From Pseudomonadota bacterium (GTDB lineage Bacteria; Pseudomonadota; Gammaproteobacteria; Acidiferrobacterales; Sulfurifustaceae), in contig CP070641.1 in the NCBI GenBank assembly GCA_020354085.1, forward strand, positions 1,530,002 to 1,561,179: DNA of 31,178 nucleotides, in the 5' to 3' direction. Positions 24,335-30,730 of this stretch are shown piece by piece; the first letter of the stretch is position 1; each line of letters opens with the position of its first letter. Under the pieces are notes generated by a model that was given only the letters and a program-made list of their open reading frames with translations, was not told the DNA's origin and searched no databases. The position numbers and the translations under genes were made by a program.

Positions 24335-25306
24335 ATGAGCAAGTATCGCCACAACCTTCCACAGCTTCGGGACCAGCTGTTTCTGACCGATGGTGGCCTT
24401 GAAACCACGCTGATCTTTCACGACGGCATCGAGCTGCCTTATTTCGCGGCCTTCGACTTGCTCAAGGATGAAGCCGGATATGAACGGCTTAGCGGGTACT
24501 ACCGGCACTACGCCGAAATTGCCCGCGACCAAGGTATGGGGCTGGTGTTGGAGACCCCGACCTGGCGCGCCAACCCGGATTGGGCTGCCAGGCTCGGCTA
24601 CGATGCGGTGCAACTCGCCGATGCCAACCGCAAGGCCATCGGCTTGATGCTCGAAATCCGCGAGGCGTACCAGACCCGGGAATCGCCAATGCCGATCAGC
24701 GGCAACATCGGGCCGCGCGGCGACGGCTATCGCGCCGAGGCGCGTATGAGCGTTACGGTGGCGCGCGACTACCATCGGGCGCAGATCGAGACCTTCGCGC
24801 AGACCGATGCTGACATGGTGGCGGCGTTCACCATGACCTATCCCGAGGAGGCAATCGGCATCGTGCTCGCGGCGCGCGGTGCCCGCATGCCGGTAGTGAT
24901 CTCGTTCACGCTCGAAACTGATGGCCGACTGCCGAGCGGCTACACGTTGCAGGCGGCGATCGAACGTACCGACGCCGAGACCGGCGGTTATTGCGCGTAC
25001 TACATGATCAACTGCGCGCACCCCACGCACTTCGGGCGCGAGCTGCAACAGGGCGGTGTCTGGACGAGTCGCATCCGTGGCCTGCGGGCCAACGCCTCCA
25101 AGCGCAGCCATGCCTAGCTCGACGAGAGTACTGATCTCGACGCTGGCAACCCGTTGGAGCTCGGCAACGAATACCACGCGCTGCATGCCTTGCTGCCGAA
25201 GTTGTGCGTCGTCGGCGGTTGCTGCGGCACCGATCATCGCCACGTCGCGGCGATCGGCAATCACTTCCGACCGCCGCGCTCCGGCCCGGTGTCACTGGCG
25301 AAGTGA
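24335..25306 (+). pseudogene. Homocysteine S-methyltransferase-family gene broken by an in-frame TAG
   Basis: The start ATG at 24335 has AGGAG seven bases upstream. The protein begins with a typical family N-terminus (FLTDGGLETTL at 16-26) and runs to a TAG at 25115-25117 (codon 261). The same frame then continues 63 codons to a TGA at 25304-25306. That stretch contains the missing C-terminus, including VVGGCCGTDHRH. Zinc in this family is bound by three cysteines: Cys227 (INCAHP) before the stop and the Cys296-Cys297 pair after it. The 260-aa product therefore lacks two of three zinc ligands and should be inactive. The TAG sits in SHA*LDE, where Glu is usual, so GAG to TAG is one change. Methyl donor could have been S-methylmethionine, betaine-like or another; a sequencing error is possible. 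Confidence 0.85.
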
Positions 25307-25365
25307 AGTATGAGCGTAAACGGCGCCCTCGGGCGCCCATTCATCAACCTGTAAGGAGGTGTCCC

Positions 25366-25653
25366 ATGAAAACCATCGTCACATCGACTGTCGCGCTCGG
25401 TCTCGCTCTGGCGCTCGGCGCCGCAACGGCCGCGGAACCGGTTGGGCCGGCCGAGCCCGCCGCCGGCGACCGCTACTGGGAGCGGGTACAGGCCGGTTTC
25501 GAAAACATGCTCAACCACCAACCGTACGGGGGACCAACCGGGGTCACCGTGCAACTGCCCGCGCCGGATCCCGTGGCTGACATCATCAACAACGGCTTCG
25601 CACCACGGGATGCGCGCTTCGAACTGGCGGGCGCCGGCGAGAACAAACTTTGA
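25366..25653 (+). CDS. Small exported protein, unknown function
   Basis: A 95-aa protein with a perfect Shine-Dalgarno (TAAGGAGGT, 25352-25360). The N-terminus MKTIVTSTVALGLALALG plus AATAAE is a clear Sec signal peptide, with probable cleavage after ATA or TAA. The mature part is about 72 residues, cysteine-free and rich in Pro, Ala and Gly (for example DRYWERVQAGFENMLNHQPYG). It is probably periplasmic. It lies 59 bp after the broken S-methyltransferase gene and may be part of its transcript. I recognise no family. Confidence 0.75.
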   Translation: MKTIVTSTVALGLALALGAATAAEPVGPAEPAAGDRYWERVQAGFENMLNHQPYGGPTGVTVQLPAPDPVADIINNGFAPRDARFELAGAGENKL

Positions 25654-25678
25654 CGGCCGTCCCGGATGCACCAAACCG

Positions 25679-25716
25679 ATCCGCCCGCGGTGGCAAGGAA
25701 CGCAGCCCGGGCGGAT
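25679..25716 (+). terminator. Possible weak terminator hairpin
   Basis: ATCCGCCC (25679-25686) and GGGCGGAT (25709-25716) are perfect complements around a 22-nt spacer, 26 bp after the stop of the small exported protein gene. No T-run follows, so confidence is low. Confidence 0.35.
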
Positions 25717-25828
25717 TGCTCCCGCGACCCTTCGCGCGTTGCCGCACGAAGCTGGTTCTGAGTAGAGGCGCGGCCGCGATACACCACCGTGCTTCCGAAC
25801 CGAGGCGAGTGCGCTGAAACCATTCGTA

Positions 25829-25881
25829 TACAAATCCGCAGCGTCCGGAAATTCTTCCGCAACGTTGTCTCCCTATCCTGT
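25829..25881 (+). promoter_or_regulatory. Shared promoter element, copy 1 (upstream of 35-codon ORF and mddA-like gene)
   Basis: A 53-bp stretch that aligns without gaps to 30340-30392 at 39 of 53 positions by my count. Conserved blocks are TACAAA, GGAAAT or CGAAAT, CTTCCG, ACGTTG, CCCTA and CTGT. CGGAAATTCTTCCGC contains TCCG-type repeats 11 bp apart, the phasing of OmpR-family sites. CCCTATCCT may be the -10 region. The element ends 58 bp before the ATG at 25940, the same distance (57 bp) as in the other copy. Confidence 0.65.
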
Positions 25882-25939
25882 GTCGTGTGCGGGACCTGAT
25901 GGTGCCGCGTACCGATCCAAGCAACGAGAGGAAATCACC

Positions 25940-26047
25940 ATGACCAGACGACGACACCGGAATCTCAATGCGCGCGCGGCGCGCAGCGCGGCGTTCTGGA
26001 CACTGTTGTTAGCCGTTTTCGCTGACCTCGGTCGGGCCGCTGCTTAG
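25940..26047 (+). CDS. 35-aa basic small protein
   Basis: The ATG at 25940 has AGAGGA about eight bases upstream and lies 58 bp after a conserved promoter element, which supports real translation. The peptide starts with a very basic stretch (MTRRRHRNLNARAARS) and continues with a hydrophobic segment (AAFWTLLLAVFADLG). It could be a single-pass membrane peptide, or a leader peptide for the mddA-like gene 38 bp downstream. I know of no family. Confidence 0.5.
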   Translation: MTRRRHRNLNARAARSAAFWTLLLAVFADLGRAAA

Positions 26048-26085
26048 GGTTCCGCTCTTCAATCCCATCACTAAGGAGACAATCT

Positions 26086-26841
26086 ATGCGCAAGCGTATT
26101 CTGTACTTCAGTTACGGCGTGGTCGCCTACGCCTTGTTATTCGTCACCTATCTGTACGCCATCGGGTTCATCGGCAACATACTCGTGCCGGTGTCGATCG
26201 ACGGCGAGCCCACAGCGCCGCTGTGGCAGGCACTTATCGTCAACGGCCTGCTGCTCGGCGTCTTCGCAATCCAGCACAGCGTGATGGCCCGCGCCGGGTT
26301 CAAGCGCTGGTGGACGCAGGTGGTGCCCAAGCCGATCGAACGCAGCACCTACGTGCTGGCTTCGAGCATCGCGCTGATCGCGCTGTTCGCGCACTGGCAG
26401 CCGATCGGTGGCGTGGTCTGGAACGTCACCGACCCGACCGGGCAGGGTGTGTTGTGGGGCGTGTTCGCGCTCGGATGGCTGGTCGTGCTGGTCTCGACCT
26501 TTCTCATCAACCACTTCGACCTGTTTGGATTGCGCCAGGTGTGGCTGTACTTGATCGGCAAGCCGTACACGGCGCTGCCGTTCAAGACACCGCTCTTTTA
26601 CAAGTACGTGCGGCATCCGCTCTACGTCGGCTGGTTGTTCGCTTTCTGGGCGACGCCGACCATGGCCGTGACGCATCTGGTGTTCGCGATCGCGACCACG
26701 GCCTACATCCTGATCGCTATTCGCTTCGAGGAGCGCGATCTGGTCGATGTGCATCCGGAATACTCGGGCTATCGTGAGCGCGTGCCAATGCTGATCCCGC
26801 GGCCATTCGGCCGTGGCGCCGCGACGACCGGCGCGGCCTGA
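26086..26841 (+). CDS. mddA: MddA-like methanethiol S-methyltransferase
   Basis: A 251-aa integral membrane protein of the NnrU/isoprenylcysteine methyltransferase superfamily, with about five to six helices and an AAGGAG ribosome site. The long conserved run including IERSTYVLASS, FLINHFDLFGLRQVWLY, KYVRHPLYVGWL, FWATPTM and a final EERDLV with VPMLIP matches what I know of MddA. MddA uses SAM to methylate methanethiol to dimethyl sulfide. The RHPLY and EERDL motifs belong to the SAM-binding core of this superfamily. The gene follows the 35-codon ORF under the shared promoter element and is closed by a strong terminator. Related thiol, selenol or other soft-acceptor substrates are possible. 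Confidence 0.85.
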   Translation: MRKRILYFSYGVVAYALLFVTYLYAIGFIGNILVPVSIDGEPTAPLWQALIVNGLLLGVFAIQHSVMARAGFKRWWTQVVPKPIERSTYVLASSIALIALFAHWQPIGGVVWNVTDPTGQGVLWGVFALGWLVVLVSTFLINHFDLFGLRQVWLYLIGKPYTALPFKTPLFYKYVRHPLYVGWLFAFWATPTMAVTHLVFAIATTAYILIAIRFEERDLVDVHPEYSGYRERVPMLIPRPFGRGAATTGAA

Positions 26842-26863
26842 GAGGCGGGGGTCGGGAACCGGG

Positions 26864-26905
26864 AACCGGGGCCGGCTCGTGCTGGCCCCGGTTGTTCTGT
26901 TTCTT
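26864..26905 (+). terminator. Strong intrinsic terminator after the mddA-like gene
   Basis: AACCGGGGCCGGC pairs with GCTGGCCCCGGTT (13-bp stem including one G-T wobble) around the tetraloop TCGT (26864-26893). The T-rich tail GTTCTGTTTCTT follows. This ends the unit begun at about 25880 and separates it from the response-regulator gene. Confidence 0.85.
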
Positions 26906-27007
26906 GAGGGTTTGTCAGTGCGGCTCGATATGCCAGAATCGGGAAATCCCCAAACTGGCCCGTCGGCGCCGCGCGCTGGGCGTGGCCCATGGCCCTGGCA
27001 ACGGCGG

Positions 27008-27727
27008 ATGAGCACGCAGCAGCATATTCTCGTTGTCGACGATGACCCTGATATTCGGGAGCTGCTCAGCGACTATTTGTCGGGGGTCGGCTACGCCGTT
27101 GCGACCGCCGCAAGCGCGGCGGAGATGCGCAGCTGTATCCAAAATCGCATTCCCGATGTGGTGCTGCTCGACATCGGCCTGCCGGGTGAGGACGGGTTGA
27201 GTCTGGCGCGCTCTCTCCGCGAGCACCACGACATCGGCATCATCATGGTTTCGGGCGCCGGTGCGACCGTCGATCGCATTGTCGGCCTTGAGGTCGGCGC
27301 CGATGACTACGTCGCCAAGCCGTTCGATCCGCGCGAGCTGCATGCGCGTATCAAGAGTGTGCTGCGCCGCTACCAGCGTGCGAGCACCGAAGCACCGGCA
27401 CCGACGGCCGCGGACCCGCGTGTTCGGGTCGGCCAGTGCCTGCTCAATACGGTCAGCCGCCAGCTTTTCGCGCCGGACGGCGACGAGATCCCGCTGACGG
27501 CAATGGAGTTCGACCTGCTGCAAGTGTTCCTTGAGCGTCCGGGGCGGCCGTTGTCTCGCGATCAAATTCTCAACCATACCCAGAATCGCGACTGGGATCC
27601 GTTCGACCGCAGCATCGACATCCGCATCGCACGCCTGCGCAAGAAGATCGAGATTGATCCCGACAAGCCGCAGTTGATCAAGACCGTGCGCGGCGTGGGT
27701 TATATGTATGTGCCGACCACGAGTTAG
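27008..27727 (+). CDS. OmpR-family response regulator
   Basis: A 239-aa two-component regulator. The ATG at 27008 places the receiver start (HILVVDDDPDIREL) at the N-terminus as usual; an upstream open frame to 26813 crosses the terminator and is not real. Residues 1-120 are the receiver, with acidic pair Asp11-Asp12, phosphoacceptor Asp55 (VVLLDIGLPG) and the conserved Lys in VAKPFDP. Residues about 135-236 are the winged-helix output domain (LTAMEFDLLQVFLERPGRPLS; VRGVGYMYVP). The kinase gene follows after 120 bp. It is the best candidate to bind the 11-bp-phased repeats at 25829, 27740 and 30330. Confidence 0.93.
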   Translation: MSTQQHILVVDDDPDIRELLSDYLSGVGYAVATAASAAEMRSCIQNRIPDVVLLDIGLPGEDGLSLARSLREHHDIGIIMVSGAGATVDRIVGLEVGADDYVAKPFDPRELHARIKSVLRRYQRASTEAPAPTAADPRVRVGQCLLNTVSRQLFAPDGDEIPLTAMEFDLLQVFLERPGRPLSRDQILNHTQNRDWDPFDRSIDIRIARLRKKIEIDPDKPQLIKTVRGVGYMYVPTTS

Positions 27728-27739
27728 GCCGCATCAGGC

Positions 27740-27785
27740 GTTTGTTTCTGGTTTGTTTCAATTGTTGGTGGATGGCAACAAACCG
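27740..27785. promoter_or_regulatory. Direct and inverted ACAAAC-type repeats between regulator and kinase genes
   Basis: GTTTGTTTC occurs at 27740-27748 and again at 27751-27759, exactly 11 bp apart. ACAAACCG lies at 27778-27785 in the opposite orientation. ACAAACCG also occurs twice, 11 bp apart, before the gene at 30450. These look like binding sites of a direct-repeat regulator such as the adjacent OmpR-type protein. Confidence 0.45.
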
Positions 27786-27847
27786 GCACCTGAAGCGGAT
27801 CACGCGTTAGACTGCGTCCTCCGATAGCTGCAACCTCATCGCCACTC

Positions 27848-30292
27848 ATGTCCGCTGTCCCGCGACCGCAAGCTAATTCATCCGAAGAGACCCTGCGTCG
27901 CGCGCTGCAGATGGCGGCCGATGGCCTCGCCGGCGTGAGCGGCGAGGGGATCTTCCAATATCTCACCGACCATCTCGCCCAGGCCCTCAACGTGAACTAT
28001 GCGCTGATTGGCCTTCTGACCGGCGACGATTCGCGGACCGTGCAGGTAATCGCCATGACGGCGGACGGCAAGCCAGTGTCGCCGTTCGAATACGACCTGG
28101 CCGGCACGCCGTGCGCGGAAGTGATCGGCAACGGCTATCGGCATTTCCCAGAGCGCGTGCAATTCGAGTTTCCGGATCCCCATGCCCGGGAGCTTCAGAC
28201 CGAGGGTTATGCGGGCACATCGCTGTTCAGTTCCGACGGCCGGGTGCTGGGACTCCTGACCGTCATGGATCGCCAGCCGATCCGCGACGTGGGCCTGACC
28301 GAGCAACTGCTGCGCATCTTTGCGGTACGCGCCGCATCCGAACTGGAGCGGCTGCAGACCGATCGCGAGGCGCGCAACAAGGCCGAGCAGTACCAGGCGA
28401 CCTTCAATGCCACGTCCGACGGCATGGCCTTGTGGACGCTGGACGGCAAGCTGGTGGACGTGAACCAGGCCTGCTGCAACCTGCACGGCATGACCCGCGA
28501 GGAACTGCTCAAGGCGCCGCTAACCGATTACGTGCCACCGGCCAGCATGCCGAAGCTGATGAAGCTTCTGGAGACGGTGCGCGAGGGCCGCGCCTTCCAG
28601 GACGAGGCGATTGCGACGCACAAGAACGGCGAGGTCTTCCACCTCGACATGCGTGGCGTGCCGGCCACCTTCCAGGGGCAGCGCCATGTGCTGCTGGTGC
28701 TGCGCGACATCACCGAGCGCAAGGCGGCTGTCGAGGCCCTGCGCGCCAGCGAGGAGCGCTATCAAACCATCCTCAACGCCTCGGTTGACGGCTTCGCTCT
28801 GTGCACACCCGACGGGCGCATAATGGAAGCCAACCCGGCATTCTGTCGTCTGCACGGTTACACGCGTGACGAACTGCTCGCGTTCGAATCGTTCCAGTTT
28901 GTGCACCCGGACAGTCGCCTGCGCTGCTGGGCGTTCTTTGAGGCCGCGAGCGCCGGTCGCAGCCTGAAATCCGAAGCCAAGGCTCAACGCAAGGACGGCA
29001 CGCTCTTCGATGCCGAGGTGCACGGTGTGCCGGTGCACTACGGCGATGAGCCGCACCTGCTGCTGATCATGCGCGACATCACCGAACGCAAACAGGCCGA
29101 GGCCGAGCGTAGCCGATTGGAGGCGCAGTTGCGCCAGGCGCAGAAGATGGAGGCTATCGGTCACGTCACGGGCGGCATTGCCCACGACTTCAACAACATC
29201 CTCACCGGCATCATGGGCTACATCGTGATGGCGCAGGAATGGGAGCAGAAACATCCGGACGAAAAGCTAGCGCGCTATCTCGATCGGGTGAGCCGTTCGG
29301 GCGCGCGGGCACGCGACCTCATCCAGCAGATGCTCACTTTCAGCCGCGGCCAGCGCGGCGAGCCGCGTCCCCTGCAGCTGGGCTCGCTGATCAAGGAATG
29401 CGTCAAGCTCATGGAGTCCATGCTGCCATCCACGATCCAGACGCGCCTCGATTTCGCAGAGACCCTGCCGGCAGTGATGGCCGATCCGGTACACATCGAA
29501 CAGATCTTGCTCAACCTGTGCATCAACGCGCGCGACGCCATGGCCGGCAGCGGCGAACTGGAAATCAGCCTGCGTCAGATCGAGAGCAAGGCGCCTTGGG
29601 TCTGCTCGTCCTGTCGCAAGCCGGCCGTCGGCCGCTACCTGGAATTGTGCGTGCGTGACAACGGTAGTGGTATGTCGCGCGAAGTGCTCGACCGTATCTT
29701 CGAGCCGTTCTTCACCACCAAGGAAGTCGGCAGGGGCAGCGGCATGGGCCTGGCCACCGTGCACGGCATCGTGCACGAGTACGGGGGCCACATCCGCGTC
29801 GAGAGCGAGCCCGGCCGGGGATCGCGCTTCTGCCTGTTACTGCCGGCGGCAGACACGACGGCACCGGCTGGCCTCGATGCTGCGGCCGCGCAGGCGGCCG
29901 ACGTGGTGCGCCCCGCTCTAGCTGGCACGGTACTGCTGGTCGAGGATGATGCCAATGTGCGTGAGTACATGGTCGATCGCTTGCAGGATTGGGGCCTGAC
30001 GGTGCATGCCTGCGCCAGCGGCGCCGAGGCGCTGGGTTGTCTGGCGGACTTCGGTCGAGCGTATGACGTCTATTTGTTCGACTACACCATGCCGGGCATG
30101 ACCGGCATCGAACTCGCCCGGCAGGTGCGGTCCCTGTACCCTGGCGCGCGTCCAATGCTATACACCGGCTATGGCGAGGCGCTGTCGCCGGACGAGATTA
30201 CCGCGGCTGGTATCCGTGAGGTTTTGCGCAAGCCGGTCGACATCGAGGCGCTGCGCACGCTGATCGAACAGGCGTTGGTCGAACCCCGCTAG
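27848..30292 (+). CDS. Hybrid sensor histidine kinase (GAF-PAS-PAS-HisKA-HATPase-REC)
   Basis: An 814-aa soluble kinase without membrane helices, so it senses a cytoplasmic signal. Domains in order: a GAF-like domain (about 30-165); two PAS domains (about 180-300 and 305-425, each ending in a RDITER motif); HisKA with His446 in GGIAHDFNNIL; HATPase (about 545-675: N box NLCINARDAM, G1 DNGSGM, G2 GSGMGLATVHG); and a C-terminal receiver (about 695-812) with Asp745 in LFDYTMPGMTG. A CxxC pair (VCSSCRKP) interrupts the HATPase after the N box, as in related kinases. It is likely the partner of the response regulator at 27008. The terminal receiver suggests a phosphorelay or autoinhibition. Start ATG at 27848 has no strong ribosome site. 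Confidence 0.93.
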   Translation: MSAVPRPQANSSEETLRRALQMAADGLAGVSGEGIFQYLTDHLAQALNVNYALIGLLTGDDSRTVQVIAMTADGKPVSPFEYDLAGTPCAEVIGNGYRHFPERVQFEFPDPHARELQTEGYAGTSLFSSDGRVLGLLTVMDRQPIRDVGLTEQLLRIFAVRAASELERLQTDREARNKAEQYQATFNATSDGMALWTLDGKLVDVNQACCNLHGMTREELLKAPLTDYVPPASMPKLMKLLETVREGRAFQDEAIATHKNGEVFHLDMRGVPATFQGQRHVLLVLRDITERKAAVEALRASEERYQTILNASVDGFALCTPDGRIMEANPAFCRLHGYTRDELLAFESFQFVHPDSRLRCWAFFEAASAGRSLKSEAKAQRKDGTLFDAEVHGVPVHYGDEPHLLLIMRDITERKQAEAERSRLEAQLRQAQKMEAIGHVTGGIAHDFNNILTGIMGYIVMAQEWEQKHPDEKLARYLDRVSRSGARARDLIQQMLTFSRGQRGEPRPLQLGSLIKECVKLMESMLPSTIQTRLDFAETLPAVMADPVHIEQILLNLCINARDAMAGSGELEISLRQIESKAPWVCSSCRKPAVGRYLELCVRDNGSGMSREVLDRIFEPFFTTKEVGRGSGMGLATVHGIVHEYGGHIRVESEPGRGSRFCLLLPAADTTAPAGLDAAAAQAADVVRPALAGTVLLVEDDANVREYMVDRLQDWGLTVHACASGAEALGCLADFGRAYDVYLFDYTMPGMTGIELARQVRSLYPGARPMLYTGYGEALSPDEITAAGIREVLRKPVDIEALRTLIEQALVEPR

Positions 30293-30329
30293 TCCCTCGT
30301 GGCGACGCCCGTCGCGCGCAGCCGGTGAT

Positions 30330-30392
30330 ACAAACCGGTTACAAACCGCCAACCTTCCGAAATCCTTCCGATACGTTGCCCCCCTAATCTGT
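30330..30392 (+). promoter_or_regulatory. Shared promoter element, copy 2, with two sets of 11-bp-phased repeats
   Basis: ACAAACCG occurs at 30330 and 30341, and CCTTCCGA at 30353 and 30364. Each pair is exactly 11 bp apart, the phasing expected for tandem OmpR-family binding. Bases 30340-30392 align without gaps to 25829-25881. TAATCT (30385-30390) may be the -10. The element ends 57 bp before the ATG at 30450. Confidence 0.65.
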
Positions 30393-30449
30393 CAGCAAGA
30401 ACAGAGTGGTTCTGTTCTACCCAAGCTGACTGAGATGGAGGAAGCACTC

Positions 30450-30695
30450 ATGACTAGCGAAGGCGTTACCGTAATGCTCGATGTGCGTTTGGACCCCAGC
30501 GATGCCGTGCGCGCCAAGATTGAAAACGCGCTCAAGGGTCGCCCTGGCGTCCGGTCGACAGACTTCAGCCCCTACGTGCGTCGGGTTATGAAGGTTCAGT
30601 ACGACAACAGCGCGATCAACGCGAGTGAGATCGGACGGGTGGTGCATGAAGTACTCGGTGCACAGGGTCCGAATACCTACATCTTCGGAATGTAG
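30450..30695 (+). CDS. 81-aa HMA-fold-like protein without a metal-binding CxxC
   Basis: The ATG at 30450 is six bases after GGAGGAAG; an in-frame ATG at 30435 overlaps that site. The order of segments (strand VTVMLDVRL, helix DAVRAKIENALKG, strands around VRSTDFSP and VMKVQYDN, helix SEIGRVVHEVLG) fits the beta-alpha-beta-beta-alpha-beta fold of heavy-metal-associated domains. There is no cysteine at all, so it cannot bind copper or mercury in the usual way. It could be a partner or chaperone of the methyltransferase encoded 35 bp downstream, with which it shares a promoter. Fold is by pattern only. Confidence 0.7.
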   Translation: MTSEGVTVMLDVRLDPSDAVRAKIENALKGRPGVRSTDFSPYVRRVMKVQYDNSAINASEIGRVVHEVLGAQGPNTYIFGM

Positions 30696-30730
30696 GCTGA
30701 ACCCTTGACCAACCATTGAGGATTGCAACC

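Noticed and set aside
21503..25117. TAG recoded as a sense codon (the two interrupted genes would then be intact)
   Set aside because: Many genes in this window end properly at TAG (Kup, DmsBC fusion, SQR-like, MBL-fold, response regulator, kinase, 81-aa gene) with normal C-termini, so TAG is a standard stop here.
26813..27007. Upstream extension of the response regulator frame
   Set aside because: It crosses the strong terminator at 26864-26905, and the receiver domain begins normally at the ATG at 27008.
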